Position numbers and translations under genes: made by a program. The notes under the pieces are model-generated. The model did no database searches. It was given only the letters and a program-made list of their open reading frames with translations, and was not told the DNA's origin. A stretch of DNA of 64,000 nucleotides from Staphylococcus pseudintermedius (GTDB taxonomy: Bacteria > Bacillota > Bacilli > Staphylococcales > Staphylococcaceae): NCBI RefSeq assembly GCF_001792775.2, contig NZ_MLGE02000008.1:17112-81111 (forward strand), read 5' to 3'. Below are positions 50,641-59,775 of the stretch, piece by piece; position 1 is the first letter of the stretch, and every line of letters begins with the position of its first letter.

Positions 50641-51918
50641 TTAAAGTTTAGCAAAGCCTTTTTCCAAATCCGCAATAATATCATCGATATGCTCAAGGCC
50701 TATAGAAAGCCGAATCGTTTCAGGGGCAATACCTGCTGCTGTTTGTTCTGCCTCCGTCAATTGTTGATGTGTCGTTGATGCGGGGTGGATGACAAGCGAT
50801 TTGGCGTCTCCTACATTCGCTAACAAAGAAAATAATTCTAAGCCTTCAATAAATTTTTTGCCAGCTTCGTATCCACCTTTGACACCAAAGGTAAAGATGG
50901 AACTTGCGCCTTTTGGTAAATACTTCTCTTTTAACGCATAATACTCACTCGTTGGCAAGCCAGCATATTTAACCCATGCGACTTTGTCATGCTTTTCAAG
51001 ATATTGTGCAACTTTTTCAGCATTTTCTACATGACGTTCTAACCGTAATGAAAGCGTCTCTAATCCTTGCGTTAGTAAAAATGCATTAAATGGTGAGATT
51101 GCTGCTCCTGTATCTCTTAATATTGTTGTTCGAATTTTAAAAGCAAGTGCGGCTTCACCAAACTTTTCACTGAATACTAAACCATGATAAGATGGATCGG
51201 GGTCACTTAATCCTGGAAACTTGCCATTATCCCAATTAAAATTACCTGCATCAACAATGACCCCGCCCATTGATGTTCCGTGTCCACCAATAAATTTGGT
51301 TGCAGAGTGAACAACAATGTTCGCGCCATGTTCAATCGGACGTGAAAGATAAGGCGTCGCGAATGTATTATCAACAATAAGTGGAATACCTTGTGCTTTT
51401 GTAATTGTTACAAGTGCATCAAAATCCTCAACATTACCTTCTGGATTACCAATCGTTTCTACAAATAAGGCCTTCGTATTGTCTTGAAGCGCATTTTCTA
51501 TATGACTAACTTCTGTCGTATCGACTAATGTGACATCAATCCCATATTTCGGTAACGTATGTGTGAACAGTGTATGTGTCCCGCCATATAATGTAGAACT
51601 TGCTACGATATGATCACCCTTTTGCGCGACAGCTTGAATCGCATAAGTAATCGCTGCCATACCTGAAGCAACCGCTACACCAGCGACACCCCCTTCAAGT
51701 TCGGTTACCCGTGTTTCAAGAACGTTCGTTGTAGGATTCATCAGACGTGTGTAAATATTTCCAAGTTCATCTAAACCGAATAAATTCGCCGCATGTGCTG
51801 TATCGTCAAAAGTAAAAGATGTCGTTTGATAAATTGGTAAAGCACGTGAATGGCTACTTTCGTCGACTTCTTGTCCTGAGTGCAATTGCAACGTTTCAAA
51901 TTTAAAATCACTTCTCAT
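50641..51918 (-). CDS. metY: O-acetylhomoserine sulfhydrylase MetY
   Basis: 425 aa, PLP enzyme that makes homocysteine from O-acetylhomoserine and sulfide (some members make cysteine from O-acetylserine). The Cys/Met PLP family features are clear: FETLQLHSGQEVDESSHSRALPIYQTTSF at the start, AITYAIQAV, PLP-binding Lys in VVHSATKFIGGHGTSMGG, and the C-terminal HPASTTHQQL. AGGAGG precedes the ATG. It has its own SAM riboswitch and terminator. Confidence 0.93.
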   Translation of the reverse strand: MRSDFKFETLQLHSGQEVDESSHSRALPIYQTTSFTFDDTAHAANLFGLDELGNIYTRLMNPTTNVLETRVTELEGGVAGVAVASGMAAITYAIQAVAQKGDHIVASSTLYGGTHTLFTHTLPKYGIDVTLVDTTEVSHIENALQDNTKALFVETIGNPEGNVEDFDALVTITKAQGIPLIVDNTFATPYLSRPIEHGANIVVHSATKFIGGHGTSMGGVIVDAGNFNWDNGKFPGLSDPDPSYHGLVFSEKFGEAALAFKIRTTILRDTGAAISPFNAFLLTQGLETLSLRLERHVENAEKVAQYLEKHDKVAWVKYAGLPTSEYYALKEKYLPKGASSIFTFGVKGGYEAGKKFIEGLELFSLLANVGDAKSLVIHPASTTHQQLTEAEQTAAGIAPETIRLSIGLEHIDDIIADLEKGFAKL

Positions 51919-51937
51919 TTGACATTCCTCCTAATCA

Positions 51938-51974
51938 TAAAAAATAAAAGCCTACCTGATAAAGATAGACTTTT
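51938..51974 (-). terminator. Expression-platform terminator of SAM riboswitch 2
   Basis: AAAAGTCTATCT and AGGTAGGCTTTT form a stem with two wobble pairs, followed by a T-rich run, between the aptamer and metY. Confidence 0.8.
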
Positions 51975-51983
51975 ACTAGAAGA

Positions 51984-52078
51984 CTTATCTCTCAGGTAAA
52001 ATCACCTGCAGGAATTAGCACCTAACTGAATAGGTTGCCTGGTTTCAAAGGGCCTGTCCCTCCACCAATCTTGATAAG
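51984..52078 (-). ncRNA. SAM-I riboswitch (S box) 2
   Basis: On the minus strand: CTTATCAAGATTGG, TGGAGGGACAGGCCC, GAAACC..GGCAACC, GTGCTAATTCC and a closing GATAAG arm. Controls metY. Similar in layout to the copy at 50386-50482. Between here and the nrdG stop (52079-52278) no further feature is visible. Confidence 0.95.
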
Positions 52079-52278
52079 TATGATTCAATTGTTAAAATGC
52101 AAGATGTATCGCGAAAATAGAACGGCCAATGCAATAACCTTGCGGGTGTTTTACTGGCTTTTAATGTTACAACAAGTCTATCTAACATCCTTAACGATGT
52201 CAATAATACAAATCCGAATTTTCTTGCAAGTTGCAAAAATTCGAAAAATTATATTTATGAGAATCAGCACGCATCTGT

Positions 52279-52818
52279 TTATTCAATGTAAATCGACTGG
52301 CTCATCATCTCAGTTTTAATAAATTGATGAACATCAATGACACGTTGGTTTAATGACCCTTTATAGGGCAAATTAGGTTGATATAATTTTTGCATGAACA
52401 TGCCGTCTACAATCACATCAGTTTGTTTTATGATCTCTGTCCGTTGGTCATTAGCACGCCATAAATATTCGAATAAATATCCCGTCCATATCCATAATGA
52501 CTTTTCACGACCGTATCGTGCACGAAAAGCTTGAACAAGTGGCGCAACAACTTTCAAATTGCAAAAAGGTTCGCCTCCTAAAATACTTAATCCAGCTATA
52601 TATTCTGGCGCACACGCATCAAGCACTTCTTCCATCACCGTATGCGTCATTGCTTCACCATAGCGAAAATGTTGGGCTGCTTTATTGTAGCAACCTTGAC
52701 ATTGAAATGGACAACCAGAGACATAAACACTACATCGGACACCTTCACCATCGACAAAACTTTGGTATTCGATTTTCGCAATATAACCGGCACCAGTGCT
52801 TACATCTAATACACTCAT
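52279..52818 (-). CDS. nrdG: Anaerobic ribonucleotide reductase activase NrdG
   Basis: 179 aa radical-SAM enzyme that generates the glycyl radical on NrdD. The 4Fe-4S ligands are C36, C40 and C43 in GCPFQCQGCYN, followed by LSILGGEPF. The ATG overlaps the nrdD stop (ATGA at 52815-52818), so the pair is translationally coupled. A longer upstream frame is not used. Confidence 0.93.
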   Translation of the reverse strand: MSVLDVSTGAGYIAKIEYQSFVDGEGVRCSVYVSGCPFQCQGCYNKAAQHFRYGEAMTHTVMEEVLDACAPEYIAGLSILGGEPFCNLKVVAPLVQAFRARYGREKSLWIWTGYLFEYLWRANDQRTEIIKQTDVIVDGMFMQKLYQPNLPYKGSLNQRVIDVHQFIKTEMMSQSIYIE

Positions 52819-54665
52819 GATTGACGTACCTTCAGATGTTTGACTCGTGCACACATTTCTTTATGGCGGCCTTCAATCGTCGGACGTTGCACAGGATTAC
52901 CAAGATAACCACATGTCCGCTTCACCACATCCACCGTTTCTGGATTTTGATTGCCACATTCCGGACAACGATAACCTGTCTCAGTCGTATCAAAATCACC
53001 TTCAAAACCGCAATCATAGCAATGGTCAATCGGAATGTTAGTCCCTAAATAACTCACTCGGTCATACGCATAATCCCATACAGTTTCGAGCGCTTTCACA
53101 TTATGATCTAATTTAGGGTATTCACAGTAGTGGATATAGCCACCCGATGCTAAATAAGGGTAGTCTTTCTCAAAATCTAACTTTTCAAAGGGTGTGACAT
53201 CTTTACGCACATCGTAGTGAAAAGAATTTTGGTAATAACCTTTATCTGTAATATCTGGTATGTCACCAAATGCTTCTCGATCCAAGCGACAAAAACGGTC
53301 CGTCAACGACTCGCTAGGCGTACTATAGATGCTAAACCATACATCATATTGATCTGTCCATTCAAGTTGATAATTTTTCATTTGTTTTAAAATATTTAAT
53401 GTAAAATCTTTCGCTTCAGGATTCGTCTCCCAATTTGGACCAAAGAACACAGTCGCTGCTTCATATAATCCAATATAGCCCATCGAAATCGTTGCGCGTC
53501 GTTGGTTGAAAAATGTATCGACCGGATCTTCTTCATTAATTCGGTGTTTGAAAGCGCCACGTTTGTATAATATTGGTGCATTGTTCGGTACAGCTTCTTT
53601 CACACGCTCGATACGATAAACGAGCGCATCGTGTAGGACTTGCATCCGCTCATCAAACAAATCCCAAAAACGCGTCATATCACCAGCCGACTCAATCGCT
53701 ATACGTGGAATGTTTAGCGTGACCACGCCTAAATTACAGCGCCCATTATTTTCAAACTCACCTTGTGCATTTTGCCATGCAGGTAAAAATGAGCGACATC
53801 CCATTGGCGCTTTAAAGTCACCTAAAAGTTCTACAGTTTTATCGTAATTCAAAATATCTGGATACATCCGCTTCATCGCACATTGTAACGCCAACTGTTT
53901 GATGTCATAATTCGGGTCTTCTGGTGCAAAATTAGTCCCTTTTTTAATGGAAAACACGAGTTTTGGAAATATCGCTGTAATGCGGTCTTTACCGAGTCCT
54001 TTAATCCGTGTCTTTAAAATTGCTGTTTGTACTTTGCGACTAAGCTCATCTATGCCTAATCCAAACCCTAATGTAACGAACGGCGTCTGACCATTTGAAG
54101 TATAGAGCGTATTAATTTCATATTCTAAACTTTCGACCGCATCTGCAATATCTTGGGTTACCCGTTTATCTACATAGTCATCAATTTGATCACTCTTAAC
54201 AAACTCACGTGCAACCTCACGATGTTTCTCTTCATTAAACTTTGCATAATGACTCAATAATTCATCAACACGATCAATCGTGCAACCACCGTACTGACTG
54301 CTAGACACATTCGCAATAATTTGAACAAGTTGGGCCGCGGCAGTTTGAATTGACTTTGGAGATGTCACTTGTGCGTTCCCAATTTGAAAACCATGTGCCA
54401 TCATTCCTTTCGCATCGATGAGACAACAGTTCGTTAGCGGTTGGAATGGATGGTAATCTAAATCATGGAAGTGAATTTCTCCTTTTTGATGCGCCATCGC
54501 AACATGCGGGGGTAATAAATGTTGTAACGCGTATGATTTTGAAACGACACCTGCCGTTAAATCGCGCATTGTTGAAAAAGTCTCACTATCCTTATTAGCA
54601 TTTTCATTTACAATCGTTGGATCTTTTGTCATTAAACCTGTTAATTGTTTTTCAAGTTGTGTCAA
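52815..54665 (-). CDS. nrdD: Anaerobic ribonucleoside-triphosphate reductase NrdD
   Basis: 616 aa, class III ribonucleotide reductase producing dNTPs without oxygen. C-terminal glycyl-radical site RTCGYLGNP (Gly near 591) and a four-Cys zinc site (HCYDCGF and YRCPECGN) are intact; N-terminal half has SSQYGGCTIDRVDEL and GCRSFLPAW for substrate and thiyl radical chemistry. It starts with TTG at 54665. Two NrdR boxes precede it. Followed by overlapping nrdG. Confidence 0.93.
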   Translation of the reverse strand: MTQLEKQLTGLMTKDPTIVNENANKDSETFSTMRDLTAGVVSKSYALQHLLPPHVAMAHQKGEIHFHDLDYHPFQPLTNCCLIDAKGMMAHGFQIGNAQVTSPKSIQTAAAQLVQIIANVSSSQYGGCTIDRVDELLSHYAKFNEEKHREVAREFVKSDQIDDYVDKRVTQDIADAVESLEYEINTLYTSNGQTPFVTLGFGLGIDELSRKVQTAILKTRIKGLGKDRITAIFPKLVFSIKKGTNFAPEDPNYDIKQLALQCAMKRMYPDILNYDKTVELLGDFKAPMGCRSFLPAWQNAQGEFENNGRCNLGVVTLNIPRIAIESAGDMTRFWDLFDERMQVLHDALVYRIERVKEAVPNNAPILYKRGAFKHRINEEDPVDTFFNQRRATISMGYIGLYEAATVFFGPNWETNPEAKDFTLNILKQMKNYQLEWTDQYDVWFSIYSTPSESLTDRFCRLDREAFGDIPDITDKGYYQNSFHYDVRKDVTPFEKLDFEKDYPYLASGGYIHYCEYPKLDHNVKALETVWDYAYDRVSYLGTNIPIDHCYDCGFEGDFDTTETGYRCPECGNQNPETVDVVKRTCGYLGNPVQRPTIEGRHKEMCARVKHLKVRQS

Positions 54666-54678
54666 AATATCACTCTTT

Positions 54679-54724
54679 TCTATATGTAGTGTCTATAAAC
54701 AATCATAAACACCATATATAGTGA
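54679..54724. promoter_or_regulatory. Tandem NrdR boxes upstream of nrdDG
   Basis: CTATATGTAGTGTC (54680-54693) and ACACCATATATAGTGA (54709-54724) match the NrdR box (acaCwAtATaTwGwgt). Their centres are about 30 bp apart, three helical turns, as is typical for NrdR repression. Confidence 0.85.
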
Positions 54725-54990
54725 TTTTCAAATGATATCTGAATCATTAACCGATTTGTCATTTCTTTTTTAACATTATGTGAACAAAGCGTTGTGAGAT
54801 AGAAGGTGTCAAAAGGAACTTCATCGTACGATTGTTTTTAGTTAAATCACGTGTATCGTCGTTAGATTTGCTGGGGATGGATTTTAAATATGAGGAATAT
54901 CTCTATGTATTATCGCATTGTGAGAAACGAGTCAGATGAGAAATAAGCGATAATAAAAACCCCTCACTTTGAATAAAAAGTGAAGGGGTC

Positions 54991-55103
54991 GTGTGTGAAA
55001 TCTTAAAGCAATACACACTCACTGTTCTCAGTAGGTGTACCATTGCTTTGATTGTCCATTGGCTATGAAATAAAAATAACGGTAAAAAAATAGGCGATTG
55101 TAG
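54991..55103 (+). pseudogene. Decayed copy of the Fst/SprA-like toxin
   Basis: Aligned with the intact toxin at 55477-55590, this copy has GTG in place of ATG, then VCEILKQYTLTVLSRCTIALIVHWL and a TGA where the basic tail should begin. One base is also missing after that, so the frame is lost although the DNA match continues to the end. A promoter on the minus strand for its antitoxin (TTGCAT, 16 bp, TATAAT near 55178-55205) still looks intact. Hairpins of the locus family flank it at 54956-54988 and 55109-55150. Confidence 0.7.
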
Positions 55104-55415
55104 CCACACCATTAAAAACCCCTCTCACTCTGGTACAGTGAGGAAGTGAGGTGTAAACCTATTGTAAAATTTTACATCTTTATTATAACCTTTCTTTATA
55201 AAAATGCAACTCTATTGATGAAAACTAAATTTACTCTCATATGTTTCTAGGCGCTTATCACAAAATTTTTAAAAGTGACGTCAATGAACGTCGAACAATT
55301 GAAGTATCACGCGATGTGAGATTGACTTTTAAAAAAACAGAGAACCATTCATCAGCAGAAAAACAATAAACGATTATTTTTATATTATAACTTTATTTTT
55401 GCATTTATAATGTTA

Positions 55416-55421
55416 TATAAT
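55416..55421 (+). promoter_or_regulatory. Probable -10 of the intact type I toxin
   Basis: TATAAT about 60 bp before the toxin start, with only a weak -35 (TTTATT) 18 bp upstream. Confidence 0.45.
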
Positions 55422-55476
55422 AGGGTATCGCCTATCCTTTAGGTGTCATTTTGGCATAGAAGGGAGGTGTAGACAT

Positions 55477-55590
55477 ATGTGTGAAATCTTTTTTCACTAT
55501 ATAGCTACTACTTTAAGTGGCTGTACTGTTGCTTTATTTGCCTATTGGCTACACAAAAAAGACAACAGAGACAAAAATAGGCGATTGTAG
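55477..55590 (+). CDS. Type I toxin of the Fst/SprA1 (PepA1) family
   Basis: 37 aa starting MCEIFFHYIATTLSGC. The ALSGC/TLSGC-then-hydrophobic-then-YWL pattern with a basic tail (HKKDNRDKNRRL) is the hallmark of the staphylococcal PepA1 and enterococcal Fst peptides, which insert into the membrane. GGGAGGTG is the ribosome site. The SD and start region (55466-55490) is repeated almost exactly at 55635-55658, inside the predicted antitoxin RNA on the other strand. A shared hairpin terminator lies between. Confidence 0.85.
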   Translation: MCEIFFHYIATTLSGCTVALFAYWLHKKDNRDKNRRL

Positions 55591-55594
55591 CCAC

Positions 55595-55660
55595 ACCATA
55601 AAAACCCCCTCACTGGTCCAGAGTGAGGGGGTTTGGTGTAGTACATGTGTGAAATCTTAT
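55595..55660 (-). ncRNA. Antitoxin RNA of the intact Fst/SprA-like locus
   Basis: The minus strand carries TTGCAC (55690-55695) and TATAAT (55667-55672) with 17 bp between, so transcription should begin near 55660. The first 25 nt are the complement of the toxin SD plus start codon (from the direct repeat at 55635-55658). The RNA then runs into the hairpin at 55603-55633 and T5. This matches the RNA II layout of the par/Fst locus. Confidence 0.8.
55603..55633. terminator. Shared terminator of toxin and antitoxin RNAs
   Basis: A 12-bp perfect stem (AACCCCCTCACT / AGTGAGGGGGTT, 7-nt loop) between convergent transcripts. Confidence 0.85.
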
Positions 55661-55717
55661 GACACTATTATAGCGTCTCTTTAAGAAAGGTGCAAGTTTA
55701 TTTTAAATGCAGATTCA

Positions 55718-57079
55718 TTAAGACTTTGTCGCTTCTGAAACTGTACGACCGCGCTTTTGTAATACAATCGCGACGGCAGCTACAATGATAATACCTATGA
55801 CCAGACCCACAATGCCTAAATATTTGACGATATTACCAAATACAATGCCAACAACTAAAAAGTCAGTATCTGAGAAGGTCGTTGAAGCGAGTCCTAAATC
55901 TCCTAAAAACGGTAAGAAGAGTAATGGTAAAAACGTGATCAGTAGACCATTTAATGCTGACCCTGCAACAGCCCCTTTAATGCCACCGCGTGCATTACCA
56001 AACACACCTGAAGTCGCACCTAAGAAGAAGTGTGGGACAACACCCGGTAAAATCACTACACCACCAATTAAAAACATCACAAACATACCAAGTACACCTG
56101 TTAAAAAGCTAACGAAAAACCCAATCAATACTGCATTTTGCGCATAAGGGAATACAATCGGACAATCTAATGCTGGCTTCGAATGCGGAACCAACTTTTC
56201 TGAAATACCTTTAAATGCAGGTACAATTTCGGCCAAAATCAAGCGGACGCCCGTTAAAATGATAAACACCCCTGCCGCAAATGTAACCCCTTGAATGAGT
56301 GAAAAAACGATAAAGTTTTGATCTTTACTAATTTCATCGTGTACATAACCGACACCAGCAAATAAACTCGCAATGAGATACAGCAAAATCATTGTTAACG
56401 AAATACTAATCGTACTTTCTCGTAAAAAGCTCAAACCTTTGGGAAAGTTAATCTCTTCCGTCGATTTAGAATGGCCTTTAAATAACTTTCCTACTTCACC
56501 TGCTGCCCAATAACTCACTGTCCCAAAATGGCCTAATGCGACTTGATCATTACCAGTGATTTTACGCATCGTCGGTTGTGCTAATGCTGGAAATACAGCC
56601 ATAATCAATCCTAAAATTAATGCACCTAATATAACCGTTAACACACCTTTAATATGCCCTACCGTTAAAATAATGGCTAAAAATGCGGCCATATAAAACG
56701 TATGATGCCCAGTTAAGAAAATAAACTTCAAATTCGATACGCGCGCAATTAAAATGTTCACTAACATGCCAAATACCATAATGAGTGCTGCAGTTGTCCC
56801 ATATTTTTCTAAAGCTATCGAAATAATCGCTTCATTGTTTGGAACGACCCCTTGGACTCCGAATGCATGTTGGAAAATCTTTCCGAATGGTTCTAATGAT
56901 TGCACAACCACACCGGCGCCAGCACTTAATACTAAAAAACCTAGAATCGTTTTAATTGTTCCGGATGTCACTACTGACACTGGCTTTTTCTGTACAACTA
57001 AGCCGATGAATGCAATTAAAGCAACAAGTATCGCAGGCTGGCTCAGTACATCAACTATTAAATCAAGTATCGTTTGCAT
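55718..57079 (-). CDS. ulaA: Ascorbate-type PTS permease, EIIC (UlaA/SgaT family)
   Basis: 453 aa membrane component of a phosphotransferase system, about 10-12 helices. The UlaA features are visible: the opening IAFIGLVVQKKPVSVVTSGTIKTILGFLVLSAGA, FLTGHHTFYMAAFLA and GNARGGIKGAVAGSALNG. AAGGAGTG before the ATG at 57079 sets the start. Last gene of a four-gene unit: regulator, EIIA, EIIB, EIIC. L-ascorbate is the family substrate; other sugars or sugar acids are possible. Confidence 0.87.
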   Translation of the reverse strand: MQTILDLIVDVLSQPAILVALIAFIGLVVQKKPVSVVTSGTIKTILGFLVLSAGAGVVVQSLEPFGKIFQHAFGVQGVVPNNEAIISIALEKYGTTAALIMVFGMLVNILIARVSNLKFIFLTGHHTFYMAAFLAIILTVGHIKGVLTVILGALILGLIMAVFPALAQPTMRKITGNDQVALGHFGTVSYWAAGEVGKLFKGHSKSTEEINFPKGLSFLRESTISISLTMILLYLIASLFAGVGYVHDEISKDQNFIVFSLIQGVTFAAGVFIILTGVRLILAEIVPAFKGISEKLVPHSKPALDCPIVFPYAQNAVLIGFFVSFLTGVLGMFVMFLIGGVVILPGVVPHFFLGATSGVFGNARGGIKGAVAGSALNGLLITFLPLLFLPFLGDLGLASTTFSDTDFLVVGIVFGNIVKYLGIVGLVIGIIIVAAVAIVLQKRGRTVSEATKS

Positions 57080-57097
57080 AGACAACACTCCTTATTT

Positions 57098-57382
57098 TTA
57101 AATGACATCTAACGTCTCGAATTTATCTATTAGTTTTCCTTCTAACTCTGCCTTATCTAAAATATTGTCTAAAATGAGCACATCCCCGAGTCGTGCCGCA
57201 TTTTCTTCTAAGTCACGTCCACAAATAAACAAATCAGCCATTTCAGGACTTGCACTCATAATGTCACTATGTTCAACATCGACAGCATCTTTTAGCGTCA
57301 ACTGTTTTAACACTTCTTGGACATTCATTTCTACCATAAAACTACTTCCTAATCCGTGACCACATACCACTAAAATTTTCAT
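57098..57382 (-). CDS. ulaB: PTS EIIB component (UlaB-like)
   Basis: 94 aa, cytoplasmic phosphocarrier. The phospho-Cys is Cys7 in MKILVVCGHGLGSS, the usual P-loop of the galactitol/ascorbate EIIB group. Its start overlaps the EIIA stop by 4 bp (ATGA), and EIIC follows after 18 bp. Confidence 0.88.
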   Translation of the reverse strand: MKILVVCGHGLGSSFMVEMNVQEVLKQLTLKDAVDVEHSDIMSASPEMADLFICGRDLEENAARLGDVLILDNILDKAELEGKLIDKFETLDVI

Positions 57383-57828
57383 CTTTGCTCTACCCCTTTG
57401 ATAATTGATAAGATTTCCTTTTCATTTTGACTTTGAATTAAATTTTTTACTATTGCTACATCTCCTAAAATCTGTGCCAAACTCTGTAAAATATCCAAAT
57501 GTGAATGCGTATCCACTGCACTAAATACAAAAACTAAGCTGGCATAGTGGCTCTTTTCACCAAAATTGATATGCTGATTGAGCTTCAACAAACTGATCCC
57601 GACTTTGTTCACGTTACCATTCGGACGCGCATGGGCAATCGCAATCTCCGGGGCAATGACAATATAGGGACCATGTCGATATACACTATCTATCATCGCG
57701 TCGATATAACTTTGACTAATATACTCTTGTTCTACGAGGGGTTGAGACGCTTCTTTAATTGCTTCCTCCCACGATGCCACACATTCTTTCACATTGATCT
57801 TATCTTCTGTCAGCATTTCTAAGGACAT
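57379..57828 (-). CDS. ulaC: PTS EIIA component (UlaC-like)
   Basis: 149 aa, fructose/mannitol-fold EIIA. The phospho-His is His66 in VIAPEIAIAHARPNG. GGAGGCC precedes the ATG. Receives phosphate from HPr and passes it to the adjacent EIIB. Lies 12 bp after the regulator gene. Confidence 0.88.
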   Translation of the reverse strand: MSLEMLTEDKINVKECVASWEEAIKEASQPLVEQEYISQSYIDAMIDSVYRHGPYIVIAPEIAIAHARPNGNVNKVGISLLKLNQHINFGEKSHYASLVFVFSAVDTHSHLDILQSLAQILGDVAIVKNLIQSQNEKEILSIIKGVEQR

Positions 57829-57840
57829 ATTCGGCCTCCT

Positions 57841-59775
57841 TTACAAACACGCTAATTTATTTTTCAATCCCGTCAAATCTCCATTTAAGAGTTGGACACG
57901 CATGGTGTCATCCATCAATATGTCACTCAGTTCTTTCAAAGCAGTTAAATGTTTTTGCGGTTCATCGGTCGCTAAACCAATCATCACCTTGACCGGATCA
58001 AATCGCTCATGTCCAAAGTAGACACCTTGTTCAAAATGAAACAATGTCATGCCTACTCCCTTCAACGCAAATTCTGTACTGCCGTGAAGTAACGCAATAT
58101 GCGGACTGATGACCATATATGCCCCAAACTCATCCAACTTATTGATAATTTCTTTTTTGTACTGTGCATGAATCATGCCTGCTTGCTCTAGCGGTCGCAT
58201 CACTTCAGCAATCGCTTCATTTCGAGACATCTTTTGGTGAATCGATCCCAAAAATTCAGATTTCATCACTTGTTTCAATTGCAAGCCTCGTCTTGATAGA
58301 TGATGTACAAAGCGTTCCCGTTCTTTATTAATGATGTCATTAAGTTTTTCTCTATCTTTCTCGTCCAAAAAAGGTGTCACTTTAATACATTCAATGGATT
58401 CCAATTCGATTGGTACTGTCGTAATGACATAATCGACGTAACGTTTTTTCAACTGTGTTTCATCAATTTGATACAACGAATAAGCATTTAAAATATCAAA
58501 CTCTGGGTAAATTTTTCGTAACTTCTCTTTTAATAATTGTGACGTTCCAATACCAGAGCCACACAATAATACAATTTTGATTTTTCGACCTCTATGCTGT
58601 GTCAATCTTTCAATTGCCGAAGCGACATGAAGTGTTAAATATGCCATTTCATCATCTGTAAATTCAACCTCGTATAATTCTTCAAAAATCCAAATATTGT
58701 CGGTAATCACTTCTGTTATTTCCATGTACTGAGTATAAATTTCTTGTTTAATAGGATTATGTTGAACGAAACGATATGTTAACCGATTGAGTGCAGGAGC
58801 CAAATGTAGATAGAGATTATTGAGCAATTTCGTGTCTCTAATCAAATCAATGCCCAAGCTCGCACTCATCCTTTCGACAAATTGGTGAATGAGAATTTTA
58901 AGTTCTTCAGTGCCAACATGATCATTTTCAATTTTTAACTTTTTAGCACTCAATAAATGAAGTGCTATGAACATCGTTTCTGATATCGGAAACGTAATGT
59001 CATCATGTTGTTCGACTTCGACTGCAATCGCTTGAGCAACTCGGAATGCATCCGTCTCTATCAATGCTGTGAGTGCTTCTGTCGGCGGTTCCATCGTAAA
59101 TTGTTTTTTAACACGCTGTATCGCAATGAGCAAATGAATCACTAATCCATCAAGCGCAATTTGAAAGAGTGGATACCCCTTTTCTTCTAACGTACGAATG
59201 ACCATTTGTCGCATCCACTGCATATCTTCATTTTCAAATAATGTCTTGCGTACTAATTCATTTGTCGACTTTACATAATCGTGAATAATGAGACCATAAG
59301 CCTTGCGATAACTCCCTTCATCTCCATCAATGACAAACCCTTTATTTTTCATATAACGTAAAGTTAACGCCTGCGCTTGAAGCCACTCTGTCACATCTTT
59401 CAAATCATCTACAATCGTACGTCGCGACACATTAACCAAAGTAGATAACATCCGAGAATTAACAGGTGCTTTCGCTTCAAACAGATGTAATAAAATTTGT
59501 AAATGCCGTTCACTTTTCGTAAAATGCACATCTGGAAAAGTCGCACGATTCATCTGCCGAATTGCACTGAAATTTTCACACTCAATTTTAATGCCGTTAC
59601 TTTTACTCCTTTGAATTTGTAATTGTAATGCTTCCTTCATAAACTCAATGTACTCAATATCATATTGAATCGTTCTTTCGGAGCGTTCAAATTCATTTGC
59701 CAATTCAGCAATGGAAATGAAATCTTGAGCTTTGATAACTTTGTTTAAAATTTCAAATTGTCTGTTCGTTAGCAA
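57841..59775 (-). CDS. PRD-containing transcriptional regulator (BglG/MtlR type)
   Basis: 644 aa. In order: two N-terminal helix-turn-helix domains (about 1-60 and 85-150), two PTS regulation domains (about 180-290 and 300-400) with phosphorylatable His, an EIIB-like domain (LLCGSGIGTSQLLKEKL, about 408) and an EIIA-like domain near the end (VISPHIALLHGS, His about 575). TTG start with AGGAGG upstream. DNA-binding activator whose activity is set by PTS phosphorylation, expected to switch on the downstream EIIA-EIIB-EIIC genes. Confidence 0.9.
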   Translation of the reverse strand: MLTNRQFEILNKVIKAQDFISIAELANEFERSERTIQYDIEYIEFMKEALQLQIQRSKSNGIKIECENFSAIRQMNRATFPDVHFTKSERHLQILLHLFEAKAPVNSRMLSTLVNVSRRTIVDDLKDVTEWLQAQALTLRYMKNKGFVIDGDEGSYRKAYGLIIHDYVKSTNELVRKTLFENEDMQWMRQMVIRTLEEKGYPLFQIALDGLVIHLLIAIQRVKKQFTMEPPTEALTALIETDAFRVAQAIAVEVEQHDDITFPISETMFIALHLLSAKKLKIENDHVGTEELKILIHQFVERMSASLGIDLIRDTKLLNNLYLHLAPALNRLTYRFVQHNPIKQEIYTQYMEITEVITDNIWIFEELYEVEFTDDEMAYLTLHVASAIERLTQHRGRKIKIVLLCGSGIGTSQLLKEKLRKIYPEFDILNAYSLYQIDETQLKKRYVDYVITTVPIELESIECIKVTPFLDEKDREKLNDIINKERERFVHHLSRRGLQLKQVMKSEFLGSIHQKMSRNEAIAEVMRPLEQAGMIHAQYKKEIINKLDEFGAYMVISPHIALLHGSTEFALKGVGMTLFHFEQGVYFGHERFDPVKVMIGLATDEPQKHLTALKELSDILMDDTMRVQLLNGDLTGLKNKLACL

